A stretch of 64,000 nucleotides of DNA from Branchiostoma floridae (GCF_000003815.2 NC_049979.1:2753353-2817352), one strand, 5' to 3'; positions 11,601 through 26,600 are shown, numbered from the stretch's first letter. Made by a program: numbers and translations. Notes: a model not told the origin generated them from the letters alone.

Positions 11601-14600
11601 ATTCCAGACTACTCTGTCTGCCTAAACTCTCCACATGGGTCACTGGAAGGCACACAGGGGGTTCGTCGATGTAGGTTNNNNNNNNNNNNNNNNNNNNNNN
11701 NNNNNNNNNNNNNNNNNNNNNNNNNNNNNNNNNNNNNNNNNNNNNNNNNNNNNNNNNNNNNNNNNNNNNNNNNNNNNTCAGATCTAGAGCAGACTGCACT
11801 ACCTTATATTTGCTAAATTGTCATTAGGCCACAGCAAGTAAATTTTATGGATGACATCCGCACGCTCATTAATTTTTGCCTGATTTCAGAAAAAAAACAA
11901 GAATTTATTCTCTTCTTCAAGGAAGGCTGGATAGACAAAAATGGGTAAAGGTTGTGTTGTAACATAATCATTGAATGTAGAATTGACACTAGAGACTCTG
12001 TAAGCATTGACTGTAGTTGCAGAGGTGCAACTTGATAGATAGTTGTAAAAGTGGCACAACTATGGAAGCTATGAGTGTAGTTGCCAACATGGTTAATGAT
12101 ACCAATCTACCACACTTGTGTCACTCTAACTACACTGCTGCACTTCTTAAATACAGGAATGAATGCCTTGTTGGCTGTGATGCCATATTTTGTCACTTCA
12201 AGTCTTGTTACAACGTCTATTTTGAAAATTTGCCATCTTGTTTAATGTACCCATCTTGTTTTTTATTCGCCCTATCTCATTATTTTTGCAGTCTTCAAAG
12301 GATGTCATCCATTAAAACTTACTTGCTGTGGCCTTATTTAATCCACATAGGGCACTATGCCAAGACACAAACTGATAAGGACTAATAAAGGACAACATGC
12401 TTTATTGAAGGCATGGATGGACTCTGGCTGGAACTGTGAACTGTACATGCATGTGGACTTCGGGGGTCTATGGGTACAGATTAAAACCCAAGATTCTTCC
12501 ATAATTAACCATAACATTGCCAGGATTTCCCCCATGCAGACCCTCTGATAAGCTGACAGGGAAATTGGTACAACTTACCTGGGAACCATCCCACTTTGTC
12601 GTGTTTCCTTCCCTTGTACCAGTCGCCTTTCTGTGAAACAAAATACATTGTTACATTATAAACAAGTTCTATCCGATGTTTGTGAATTATGGTTGTAAAT
12701 TATGTTTAACTTAACACAATCTCATTTACAAAGATGGAAATAAATTTATCACAGCTGAATGAATATTAAAAAAATAGCCTAGAATTTAGAAACAGCTGAT
12801 TGATACGAGGTAAAAAGTAAACTAGTCTCATCAGTGCCTTTGTAAGGCTTTAGGGCAGTGTATTGATAATCCGGAATGGGCACTGGGCACGGTATTGGAA
12901 GGGAAAGCTACTCCTTCTACTGACTTTTACCCCAACCAAAGTCAGGTACCCATTTTTACACCTGGACGGAGTGAGGAAACTCTTGTTAAGTGCATTTCCA
13001 AAGGGCACAACATCTATCCTGGAATGCCAAGAATCAAATTCATGACCTCTCAGTCTGATGACCAGTGCAGTGGCTTGCACAAATGCGTGGCCAAAGGGTT
13101 ACAGAAATGGAGATGGGCGCCACACCCGTTACAGATGTACGAGCAACTTTAACTTTCGGCCTCATGTTCACTAGCCGGGTCACTCAAACATTTGATGCAG
13201 ACACACCATGTCCGCCATTGGAGAACAGCTGAAATGTAGAAATCGAACAAACAAACACAAACTGATCCCAGCTTACCTTTTCTAATGCGTCGACTTCATC
13301 CCCAACCTTGAGGTCGAGCTCATTGGAGCCGTTTGCCTGGAAAGCCTGGATGGCCCTGAGCTTACCCAGCATCGCCTGCTTCCTCTTGTTTCTCTTCCTG
13401 TTCTTCATCCTCCTCTGCATCCTCTCCTCCTTGGTCAGACCAGATAGGTCCTCATCTTTGTCTTCGTCCTGCAGTCCATGGACATAACAACAACAACACT
13501 TCATTGTCTGTTTGTTTGTTTGTGTTTTTTTTTAACATCGCTAGTGAATAGCCTTTAGGTGTAACACATCAATTGTGCACAGTAGGGAAAAGCTGTGTCA
13601 TCCTGGACTGTAAGGTTTGATCCACTCACACCTGAAGTTGAAAAAACCCTACATTTACAAACCATTTTATTTCCTTAGAATACTGTTATTGATAATCATC
13701 TTGTGAAACTCCATGTCTTGTTGGCAGGCTAGCCCTTTGTAATAGGCTACACAGTCTAGTTGGGCAGCCCTGGCTGAGTGTGCTAAACAGCCAAACCAAA
13801 AACTAATGATCCATTAATATTCACATGATGTGCAGAAAGCATCTAAGACACACTTACACTGTCTTCAGGAGGAGCAGTCGTGGGTCTTAACGACGGTTTC
13901 CTCAGCACCTCCAGGTTTGGTTTGGGCAGCCCATCCTCCAACTTGTTCTGGCTCTGTGGAAGTAAAACACAGTCAGACACGTGTCTGGTGTTCCAAGGCA
14001 CCGCATGAGGCACCTTTCCTGACAGTACAGTGATGATCATGATCGAGGTGATGCTGTTATTTTTCCATGAGGAGACACCCGTGAATCCTCCTTCACAGAC
14101 TTCAAATTCTACCAGCACTAGTTTTTATCTTATTTGGGGGATGCTGGCTCGCAATTTTCAACATGGGCTAAGGTTATCTAATGGAAGCCCATGGGATGCA
14201 GAGAATCCGCACATCCGTGCTCATTGCCCAAGTGTGTTTAACGGGGCTTTCGAGACTCTGACATGAAGCAGACTTCCCGTCATTAGAGAACCTTCGCTAG
14301 TGTTGAAAATGTCAAACCAGTGCTCCCCCCTTTAGAATAAAAGCCAGGCTGCTAGAAGTCTGCAAAGGAGGCTGCCACCATTGCTTGTAGCTTGGTGATG
14401 AAGTGATGATGATGCTGTTATTTCCCGAGTGATGCGGTAGTGCTGATGATGGGTGGGGACTTGCCTGCCTGGCTGGCCAGCAAGTGTGAAGTGCAGCAGT
14501 GAGCAGTGAGGTTTAATCTATGCCAAAAAGCAGTTATTCCAGCAACTGGATATGATTTTGGAAACAGTCAAACGTTTCAACTAGTATTCACTAGTTTTCG

Positions 14601-17600
14601 TCAGTGACACTGAAGTGATCTGGAAGAAACAGGTCTTTTATACCCTGTACTATGAATGAAGACAATTTTAGATATACAGTAGGAAACCTGTAACACAAAT
14701 TCAGGCTGAAGACAATTTGGAATCCAATGGATTTTCATATCCAGCTGCTATTTGGCATATCTTATTACTGGATGTCTAACCTTCATTGATGTATCAAGGT
14801 CTAACCTGTTATCTAACCTATTCTAGCTACGGCTTGCACTTACGATTGCTTCCCTTGCCCCAACTTTCACCATCACCAGGGTTAGGTAATTTGTTTGGTA
14901 ATTCTTCAATGAAAATACATGAAAGTACACCTTGTAGTTGCACAAGTTTGTCCATAGCCCACAGCAGTTAGTATAAAGCTCCTCTACCACTGGTCATTTT
15001 AAACTTAAAAGTAATGATGTGCTTCATTCTAAATAATGGACATCTTTCTTTGTCATGCAGACATGAATTCTAAACTATTCCACTTTCAAATCCCTTGCAA
15101 CATTTTCCGAGGTCTTTTTGAATCTAAAATGGCCAGTATCGCCTGATATGAACGGAGCGTGTGGAATGGAGTAAGCCAGGGCAGCAGTAAGCAGTGCATG
15201 GAGAATGGAGGTGCAGGAATGGAGAAGCGGGAGCATTCTTTTGTCCCATGTATGCAAATGAAGACACACCCACCTCACAGGTAAGAGTAAAGAAGGGGGT
15301 CTTACGACATTAGATGACATACAAGTAAAACAAGGCAATATAACATTTGCCTGCAAGATTATTGTGTCTTCATTTGCATAAGTGGGACAAAAACATGCTC
15401 CCATTTCCAGGAATGGAGGGTATCTAACAGGAGGGACCCACTGTGGGGGGGATGGCTGGATATGGAGGACACCAGGAAACCAAGGCTTCTGTTGTTACAG
15501 GACTGAATCCCAATTTTCTTTCATGACCTACATGTATTCATGTTAGGCAAGGGTACATGTAGGCTATAGGGGCATTGGGCTGTCGTCTGCTGTGTCAAGA
15601 GTTATGTGATTGGAGGGCGCAGCCCAGCCCTCTTCTTCCACCACCATTTACCACCCCAACTAAAGTCAGTTGTGCAAAGCACCTTTCCCAAGGACTTCTG
15701 GCTTCTTAACATCCTGCAGTTATGCTACCCGTCGGACTCCAAATATTTTACTGTGAAGCTGTTTATTATTGTAGGGGCTTCTTTTCTTATGTTACCTTCA
15801 CAGAAGGGAACATATATGTTTTTGCTTTGTTTCTTCTTCTTCTTCTTCTTCTTCTTCTCTGCACAAATAAGGTCAACGACCTGGACCAGACGGCTGTCAC
15901 CATGGTAACCGGTAAAGTAGCAGGCACCATGTGGTGTTCGGTTACATAATGTAGCAAATGTCAGATCTAGAGGGGCTCGGGTCACTACATTTAGAAACGT
16001 GTTCAAATAAGAATGAACGAAACAGTTGCCAGTGTTAGACTACAACATGTGAAGGTAACATTCTGTATTTGCTTGCAAATATTACCTTTTTAGTTTGTTT
16101 ATGTGTTTGTTAGTTTACACCAGGTTGCACTGTCCTCCATATCCAGCTATCCCCCAGGAACAGAGAAGAGTGGGTTTTCCCTCAAACCTAGCCTGGTATC
16201 CAGTCATATCATAGCTCCTGAGTCTCTTCTGTCCTCTCTGCGAATACAGAGAGTAGAGTAGAGACTCAGGAGCTATAATATGGCTGAATACCAGGCTACC
16301 TTGGACCATCCTCTCATGTCGGGCCAGCCGCTTGTATGTACCAAGCAACACCTTGGTGTCACCAGCTTGCCATCTGTCCTACTCGCTGCACTAGATCTGA
16401 CCAGCCAACATCAGCTAATCACATCACTGCCTATGGTAAAGAGGCAACGTAATTGGGCAAAAGCTCCCCTTCAACTGCAGAAGGGGGAGCATTTCATTTG
16501 CTGACAGCTAGCCAATCACATTGCTAACTACTGGAAAGAAGCAACATGATTGGTCGATAGCTCCCCTCCAACTGCAGAAGGGGAAGCATTTGACATGCTT
16601 ACAGCTAGCCAATCAGATTGCTGACTACTGCAAAGAGGCAACGTGATTCGTCAATAGCTCCCCTCCAACTGCAGAAGGGGGAGCATTTCATTTGCTGACA
16701 GCTAGCCAATCACATTGCTAACTACTGTAAAGAAGCAACATGATTGGCCGAAAGCTCCCCTCCAACTGCAGAAGGGGAAGCATTTCATTTGCTGAAAGCT
16801 AGCCAATCACATTGCTGACTACAGTCAAGAGGAAAAATGATTGGTTGGTAACTTTCCCCACCAACAACAAGAGGGGGAAGTATATGATTGGCTGACGTCT
16901 GGGTAGCGTAAATGCAGCGAGGAGCACGGAATCTCAGGCCGGTACACCAGGATTGCTGCTCGAAACACGCAAATGGGCGCGGGGACGAGAGGAAGTCTGG
17001 GACATGACTATTCTACCTGTCGACTGGAAGTTCGAGGAGTAGAGGCTCGAGAAGCGGCAGAGTGAGCTATAGACCCTCTCCTTCCCGAGGAGGGCGGGGC
17101 CTCGTTCTGAAAGTCAAAAGGCAGAGAATCGCACAAACACAAACAAACAAACACATGAGAGCAGTACCAGAGCGTTAGTTTCAACCAGACCATTTTTTTC
17201 TTAAAGGAGAATCTTCTTCTTTTTTTTTTGTTCCTCAGTGGAAGGCCTCATGTGCATGGACCACTTCTGCCCACTGAGCTAACGCTCACTGTAGCATCAC
17301 CTCTCAAGCTTAGACAAGTTTGACTAACTGACTCAACAGGCTGATCAGGGGTTACAAAAACTGCTCGGGAGAATTCCCCACCCCATTTTAGGGTGTAGCA
17401 CCACAACATAGCAGTCTCCGTTACAGCCCCTTGTTGAAAATATTTTTCCCAAGGACTATGAAGAGGTTTCTGATAACGATTCGATATCTTACAGCTGTTG
17501 AGATCAGACTGCCACCTGCACTAATCCATACACAATCCATCTCAAAAGCCATCAGAAACCTTGCATGTTGTTGTTGGAAAAACACTCCGATGGGGAATGT

Positions 17601-20600
17601 AAGTTGTAACAGAGGCTATCAAAAGTTCGGGTTCGAATTCTGATGTAGATATCAATATTTGGAATTCTGATTTGCATAATATTGAAAATGTACAGTATAG
17701 AGTCTGGTGGAAACATAACAGTCTACTTCTACTACAGAAATATATGTAAATCCTGCACATAAGTAATAATGAGTATCAGCAAAACACTAAGAGATGCAAA
17801 AAGCAAACAGAAACATCAAAAGCATGTGTGTCATCTTGTAAAATAATTCATACAAATTCTCTCCTCAAGTGCTTGATGATATAATAGCTTTATGTATCAA
17901 TTATACAACTTACAATAAAAAAAATGTGTTTTGAAAAATGTACTGAAAGAGATATGATTATCTTTGACATATCTACTCTTACACTAGTTTCTTTGGGTCA
18001 AGAAGGATAAATTTCAACAAGGAAATAAAAATAATGAAATGTCAAACATTTACGAATTGTTTGAGCTGTTGGTCTTATGATTCAAGAGATATAATAATAA
18101 TCTTTATTGACACGACAAAAGTACAGCGACTTTCGTAAGGTCTACATGTATAACAACTACTTACAGTACAACTAAACACATATAACGGGAGGGGGCCATA
18201 CTTAGACAGGGGTCCAAATTTCGACAGGTTTTAAAAATCATTGTTGCGGAGAAATGCATAGATGCCTGCACATGAGAAGTACACCAGCTGTAGATTAAAC
18301 CTTGTTGTAAATAACTACAAAGACGGGGTATGTGTCGAAGTTAGCAAGTCCCACAGATAACGATTGAAAAACTTGCACAAGTTTGACGCCTTCCGTGCAA
18401 GTTGACGAGCGAACGTATCGAGACCATGGCCCGGGAAACTCTTGAATTTTTCTTCGCAAAATACGACATGTGAAAAAATACCACCACACATAGAAATGAT
18501 GTTTATTAGCCTTCCGAAAAATAATGCCTGTGTTCTGTTCTGCCTTTAACTGGGTTGGATAAACGGAGCTAAAATGATGCCACAATGTTCACGCAGTCGG
18601 GGCCCCGCCATTTTACTATCACGCACGAAGGCGGGCAAGCAATGCTCAACACGTTGAACTCAGTCAACCCGTCCGTAGAGCGACAAACATTCAAGAAAAA
18701 TCAATCCCTACCGACTAAAAAATCCTGTAGCAATTGCTGCTGCCAAAAGACAGGATGAAAAGGCAATCAAGGAAGCCGAAAAGCGAAAATGCCATCACAG
18801 TTCAATGTAACAATGCGCTGCCGTTTTGCGGCAAGTTGGTCTCACCGTGAGAGGTAAACATTTTAACACACCGTATTTGAATAAGTCGCGTAATATAAAA
18901 TGTGACCCATATTTGGTACAAAAAAATTATAATGAAGACTTTTAGTGGTATTCTATTTGCATAAGTTGTTTAAAAATGCACGGCGATGGTCTGGTTGTTA
19001 CTATGTCGGAGTTTGGACCCCTTTTTTGTGTTGGAACGTTCTGCTAGGACGCAAGCCGAAAACCTGCCGTAAGTTTCGTGCGCTGTCAAAGTACAGTGCG
19101 GAACGCTACCGTTAAATGAAATATATATCTGTACAGCTTCAATAACAGTTATATGGATGCATACAAGATCTTCACTTGTTTTTGATGAGTTCACTGTAAA
19201 ATGTACATTGACAAAAGCCATGCGCATCCACTTAGAACGGGTGTCGAAGTATGGCCCCCTCCCGTTATTATATACGATATTACCGGCACCAAGGAAAATG
19301 TAGAACTATCAAAAACACACATGGAAGTGAAGTGAACCCTCTCCCTTCTGATGTAACCTTTTGGCACCAAACTTGTCTTGGTTACTGGGTGAGGCCATGT
19401 TGATTGGATTATATGAATGACATCCGCATGACATAAATCTTAAAAAATTTACAGCAATTCTTTCAAAACTTGCTGTAAATTTAAAAGTTTAAAATTTAAA
19501 ATGAGCAAAGATATGCGATAGATGTAACAAAATATATCGGCAAACATTTACTTATGTCATAGAATTGAATGTCAAGTCCAAGGTCAAAGAAGGAGATGTG
19601 AAAGGACAAAAATGAAGAATCTATTGTTAAGTATTCCATGTGTGTTTGGTCATTTTTTTCAACCTTCATCACCACTTAGATTTCATACTGAAGGCAACTT
19701 TCATTTGGGGCCAAACTTCTTTTTTTTGCATGCTGTCATCAGTTTTGGGGTTCACACAGGTCATCTGTAGAGTCAACGTGGCCCAAGGTAGGAGAGAGGG
19801 GGTTAATTCTTCCCAATTTTAGTAAAATCTCTGAAATCCCAATGTCATATAACATTACTAGTACATGTAACCAGCCCTTGGTTAGTTTAGTCTGACATAT
19901 GTGACACCTTGGACCCTAACAAGGACAAGTTTCTTATACCGCTTGGCCCTTCTTCTTCTTCTGTGGTGGGTGGTTCCAAGACGTTGGGAGACAAAATAGT
20001 GGGAAGTTGAGTCTCAAGAAAAAATTGATCAAAGAAGGTGACACTGTTTCTGCTTCTCACTTAACAGTATAGTTGTCATCATAGTCATACTGATATGAAC
20101 ACTGAGCATTCGCTCTAATAATGTTTTGTACCATGTACAGTATATGTAGTGATACATGTTGATAGATTCATTAGAACTCAATGTAATCTGTATATCTTAT
20201 CTGACCCTTACCTCCCTGATGACCTGAATGAAAAGCGGCCTGCAGGCCGATTTGAGCTTCTCATGCATAAATAGATGTTCAAGCAAACAGAAATATCATT
20301 TTAGTTTCTAACTCACTCGAAAAGGAAGATTGATACGATAACAGCTACAACAAAATGTAGACTGGAAGTGTTTTACTCACCCTGGTGCTCTCGAACACTG
20401 CATTTAAGAAGTTCTTGGCAGTATCAGCAAAGGTGGTCTGAAAGCAAGAAAAACAACTGAATTTTCATTGAATTTCTTGAACATCCAAAACTGGTGTGTT
20501 AAGCCTAATGACAGTTTACTGGTAATGAGTTGAATTGATTTGATTGAGATGCCCTTCAGCCCCTAATGCATATGGGGCAAAACTTCCAGGGATCGGCAAC

Positions 20601-23600
20601 AAGGATAGATACACAAAACAGAATGTACATTATATATACACAATTATACGAAAGAAACAAAAAGAATGTACCTTTTCCTTTTGGAGCTGTCCTATGTCGT
20701 CGTCGTCATTCTTTCCCAACTTGTTGAAGGCTTCGATGGCGATGGCAACAAACAGGCTGGAATGGAAAATATAAGGTTTTAGTGAATTCAACATTTGATA
20801 TTTGACATTTGCAAAAAAAATACTGGCTAAAACACCTAATACATCCTTTAGATGATTTTATTTGTATCCAAAATTAGCTGGACATTTCTGCTCCTTGTTA
20901 CAAATATTATACCAAAAGAGCTTCAACACAACCAAGCCGGCTGACCACCATTTCACAAGTTACAACCCTGCCACAACAACTGATGAGAGAATACTACACT
21001 TTGCTACATTTGTAGCGTATGAAACTAACAAGTAACAACTGATGAGAGAATGCTACACTTACTGTCAGTAGTGCTTTGCTACATTTGTAGCGTATGAAAC
21101 TAACAAGTAACAACTGATGAGAGAATGCTACACTTTGCTACATTTGTAGCGCATGAAACTAAGAAGTAAGCCTTACTTCATGACCACCAGGTTGACCACG
21201 ATGTAGCAGGTCACGAAGTAGATGAGCGCTACATGAGACGTGTTGAGGATGGCCTGAGGAAATGGACAAAAATATTTACGAATATTTATCTATCTATTTA
21301 TTCATCAATCTTGAATATATATGTGTAGTCCCTTCAGTCAAAATTGGTTGATTTCTAAGGGAGCCCAGGACAGGTATATACAGGCTTAAGCTGTGAATAA
21401 TACATCATACAAATATTATATAAAATTCAAAAATTCAAATGTACAAACAAATCCCAATGATAAAATGATATGACCAAGAAGACTTAAAGCTATATGAATA
21501 TCTATTTATTTATTCATCAATCTTGAATATATATGTGTAGTCCCTTCAGTCAAAATTGGTTAATTTCTAAGGGAGCCCAGGACAGGTATATACAGGCTTA
21601 AGCTGTGAATAATACATCATACAAATATTATATAAAATTCAAAAATTCAAATGTACAAACAAATCCCAATGATAAAATGATATGACCAAGAAGACTTAAA
21701 GCTATATGAATATCTATTTATTTATTCATCAATCTTGAATACATAAGGGTAATCCCTTCAGCCAAATTGGGTGATTTCCAAGGGAGCCCAGAACACTTAG
21801 GTCATCAATAATACATTATACAAATAAATAAATTTCAAATGTACAAACAAATCATAATACAACCATGAAGACAAACTGAAGCGTTGGTTAAAGCTATCTG
21901 ATGCCCCTACAGCAATCAATGCCAACGAGTTCCACTCTATCATTATCATAGTTCTAGAAAAAAAGTTTATAGACAATTTAATGCCAACAAGTTCCACTCT
22001 AACATTATCATCATCATAGTTCTAGAAAAAAAGTTTATTAGACAATTTAATGCCAACGAGTTCCACTCTAACATTATCATCATCATAGTTCTAGGTAGAA
22101 TTAATTAACAGTACTCACCGCATTCATGATCTCATGCCAGTTACTGGTGGTCACAACTTGGAACACAACAGCCAGGGAACAGCTAAAGAAGTAGAAAGAA
22201 CATGAGGATGAAAATATGCATGGATTACACACCTCACGTAATTTAAAACTGAGAAATGAAGAGAAGGAAAATCCAACATGATATCTATCAAATATTGAAA
22301 TGAAATTCAGTGAGTAGTACAGCGCACCCAGAGATAATACAAATTTGTTGCCTTTTGATAACTTACCCCACTACTGATCATAAAATGAGAGATGGAGAAA
22401 TGGTTTATTGGATTAAAAAACTGTTGCAGCCTAACGGCTGAATTGCAATTTTGTACAATGATCACAAATTTCACATATACGTTTATATATATATACAACA
22501 TATCAAATACGCTACACTGACATGTCCGATTCCTTTAAAAAAATACTACAAGTTTCCATTGAGGAGTCTGACGCAATAGGGGAGAGTGCTGTTACTCAAC
22601 CGGGACGTCCTACATTTGAAACTGGTGTAGCTGGCATTATTCCTTAAAGTTCTGTTGTGGACTTCCCCCCGCCGCAATGGGAGCCATGAACTGTATCTGC
22701 TAGAGTTCGCAAGAGATTGCACATAACTAAGACATAGAATGTCCCTTCTAGAGTCCAGACGACTGAGTCCTGTTGTGCGCAGAGCAGACTCATAGGTGAC
22801 GTACTCTGGCCCTAGTATGATCCTTAGGGCTCTCTTCTGGACGCGCCCAATCTTCGCTGATAGATCTCTGGACAGTCCCGGGTGCCAGACGACGCATGCG
22901 TACTCCAGAAGTGGCCGTACGAAACCAATTGGTATGAGATCATAAATTGGTATAAAATATAAGTGAATGGCAGGAATGTTAAAAGGGAACATTTAGATAG
23001 ATTACAAAGGATAAACCTTGAACTTAAACTTTATTTGGTTGCATCATCATCTTCCCTCATCCTCCATCTATGACAGAGGTGGAGCATGAATGAAATGTGC
23101 TTTCCAGTACTAACAGTTTTTCACATTCTGTCCTCTAGCTAATCTAAGGGTAGTTTCAGTCAAAAACCAAACCAAATTCTCCTTTTTTTCACAGAAACTT
23201 ATCACACATACACAATAGACAAAAATCAGGCAACACGTCCTGTAGCATGCAATTATCAAGCATATGCTCCTAAGGTCTTTCGAGACCTTTCCCAGTCCTT
23301 GAGAGAAACACTTACAAGAAAGTTTGGAAGCCGAGCCCACACTTGTAGTCCCACAGAGACGTCTCATACTCCGTGTTGATCGAGGTGGGGTCCTGCCGGA
23401 AGAAGATCTCCATACCCAGTGTGGAGTACATGTAGCTGAGGAAACAACATTAAGTTATTAACATTATAGCTAAAACCCTTCCTTCTGTTGATGTACTAGG
23501 GCAGTGCCCATCTCTTTTGTATTATTTCATTGTTAACACTTGTCCAGACATGCCACTATGTGTACAGTATAGTAGAGGGCTTGTCCATTGGCAAACTCTT

Positions 23601-26600
23601 TCTCATACATGAACAAGTACTGAGTGCTTAGGTTTATGCCTTGGTGAATAGAGGTAAGATTGCATTTTTACTCCCAGCCCAGCCCAATGGCAAAATGTCT
23701 GAAAATTAAGAAAACAAACTGGTGAGGCCTTAGAAAGAAATTTGTCATCACCTCCTTTACATATCAATTCATATTTAGGGTATAAAATCCCTCTTCAACA
23801 GATCTGCTCAGTGTCACTGACGAAAAGTATAGTGGATGCTACCTGAAACATCTGACTGTTTCCAAAATCATATCCAATTGCGTGGATAAAGTTTGGACAT
23901 CCAGGTAATAAGATATGCCAGACAGCAATTATACAAGCAACTGGATATGATTTTGGAAACGGTCAGATAACATCCGTTATATTTCATCAGCGACGATGAG
24001 TTTCCGATAACATCCGTTACCTTTTGGATGTTATCTGAAACGTCTAACAGTTTCCAAAATCATATCCAGTTACTTGGGTAACTATCATTTGGCAAAACCG
24101 AGCTTGTGCTACTCACATGATGATGAAGACCAGCAGAAGCAGGTCGAACATGACAGGGTAGATCTTCATGAACAGCACAAATGCTTTCTTGGTCTGTGGG
24201 GGGGAAAATAAAAACATAGTCAACAGGAAACATGCAGGTGCAAATAATGAAACATTTTGTGACTTCATGCATAAAATGAAAATACAGTGGAAGCCGCTTA
24301 ATTGCACACCCGATTTGCCAGTGAATTCCGTGCAATTATCCGGCGTGTGCGATAATGCAAAGTTACCCAGTTGGACCACACCGCCACAGGATTTGGGGAT
24401 TCCGTGCAATTGACCAAAGTGTGGGTTTATCTGACGTGCAATTAAATGGCTTCCACTGTATCAATAGACAATGCCGGAATGAACATAATTGGTAGTACTG
24501 TGACATCATTCTGTAGTCTGGACGAAAAAAAGAATTCACCCCATCCATCCCAAAAATCCGAGCTTCATGACAGTCATGAATCTGACAAAAAGGTATAATT
24601 CTAAGCTTAAAATGACAGATTTAGCTACGAAAATTGACAACATTGGTTCACAAACAAGGAGTGGGACAGAGAAAAAATTAAAGCTGGAGACATCCCTGCT
24701 ATTCAGTATGAGGAATAGCCAAGGAAAGCCCTGGTACCAGGTATGCAATACAAGCAACTTGTATTTTCTCTTACACATGTAGCTCTGCAGTTTGAAATGT
24801 ACATGTGTATGATGTATCCGGTGTAAATTTTAGTGTGTTTATTTTTTATAATCTTTCCGTCATGTCCGTTACATGTGCATTGATGTACTTTTATGTGGAG
24901 GACCACAGGAACAATAGCTGTCAACAATGTTAAGCTAAATGTGGATCCAAATAAAGTCAGAGTCAAACCGACCTGTGAGGAGTTGAATCCCAGCCTGGTG
25001 AACACGGCTAAGGAGGACACCACGATGCACCATCCGCGGTACACCAGCACGTCACTTTCGATCACGTACACAACAACATACCTGCAGGGGGGAGCACAGG
25101 TTAACAAGGTTATTTCAGAATCCACACAACTACATGAAGTGTTTACATTCATTTGTAAGCCAATGTTTTGGTGAGTGGTTTGTTGACTTTCTAAAATAAA
25201 TAAAAAATATACCAGACAACATTGCCCACAATGGCTATGATGACCATGAGCATGTCAGCCAGCTCCAGTGGATCTTACGTCTTCTAACTTACAAACAAAC
25301 AAACAAACAAACAAACATAACAGACAACATTGCCCACAATGACTATGACGACCATGAGCATGTCAGCCAGCTCCACTGGGTCTTACTTCTTACTTACAAA
25401 CAAACAAACAAACAAACAAACATACCAGACAACATTGCCCACGATGGCTATGACGACCATGAGCATGTCTGCCAGCTCCAGTGGGTCTAACATCTTCTTA
25501 CAAACAAACTAACAAACAAACAAACAAACATACCAGACAACATTCCCCACGATGGCTATGACGACCATGAGCATGTCTGCCAGCTCCAGTGGGTCTAACA
25601 TCTTCTTACAAACAAACTAACAAACAAACAAACAAACGTACCAGACAACGTTCCCCACGATGGCTATGACGACCATGAGCATGTCAGCCAGCTCCAGTGG
25701 ATCCAACATCTTCCTCCCCAGCCCGATGAACCTGATGGTGATCTCAACCAGGAACAGGAACACGATTGCTGATCTGATCGCTGGGGGGAAAACAAGAAAT
25801 CATTGGTTGGTTGGTTGGCTAGTTGGTTGGTGGAATGAATGAGTGAGCGAGCGAGCAGGGAAGTAAATGTGCAGGTAGACTAAGTCAGCCTGTCAATAAG
25901 TCAGTGCATAAAAGCATGACTTATGCCAAGAGGACTGACTTCAGTAAATGGAAGAAGGATGGATGTTTTGTCATCCTTCAATCAACTTGATCATTACATG
26001 ACCTTACAAAGCCTTTCCCTACCGGTAGACTGGCCCCCTGCTTAAGGACTTGCACACTACCACAGTTAATAACTTCTTTCTTCAGAATCAAGTAGTGTAA
26101 CCCAAAATGCATTAAGTGGCTGCATGAGCCCTGTCTTGCGGTGAACCTTAAGTAGATTTTTAAAAAAGCTTTGTGGCCAAAGGGATGTAGAGATGGAGAT
26201 AGGCCCTGCCCTATACACTAACCAGTGTGGGAAGGATTTTGACCAGAGGAATTGTTTTTTGAAAAGTACAAAACTTCCACCAACCTTGCACGATGAGCTC
26301 GTCATCGCGGGTCATGCTGTGCCAGCGCACACAGAAGAGGATGCAGTGGATGCCGATCAGCACCAGGATGAAGATGGAGAACACCGTGGCCTGGAACAAA
26401 CATCAGCAGAGCAAACATCGTAAAACACCGGAAACAAGCATATCTTCTACTGGAGAGAGCATAGCCTGATCAAATCTCACTTATTGCAGCCTGCATAACA
26501 TCCAGCCGGCTTACCAGAAGGGGCCAGTTACAGCCCTGGACAGCAGAGTTGTGTTACAGACTAGAACGAGCAGAGCAAGTATCATAAACACTGGAAACAA

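Larger units (their letters stand above)
13954..17016. other. Intron between channel exons 23 and 24
   Basis: About 3 kb. Holds a dispersed repeat near 14131-14340 (also at 29221-29330), the GGATATGATTTTGG repeat near 14530-14660, a SINE fragment near 15560-15700, a CTT run, a hairpin MITE and the CCAAT array. No further exon with good borders was found, though a phase-0 exon could be missed. Confidence 0.6.

Noticed and set aside
12017-12385. 122-codon plus-strand open frame
   Set aside because: Lies in an intron of the channel gene; low-complexity hydrophobic end and no family match.
15722-15949. Hydrophobic 75-100-codon frames with poly-Leu or poly-Phe
   Set aside because: Caused by the CTT microsatellite.
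20216-20250. A 12-nt micro-exon (VIRE) with AG and GT borders on the minus strand
   Set aside because: The surrounding sequence (cctgcaggccgcttttcatt) recurs near 37590 as part of a dispersed repeat, so the borders are probably coincidental.
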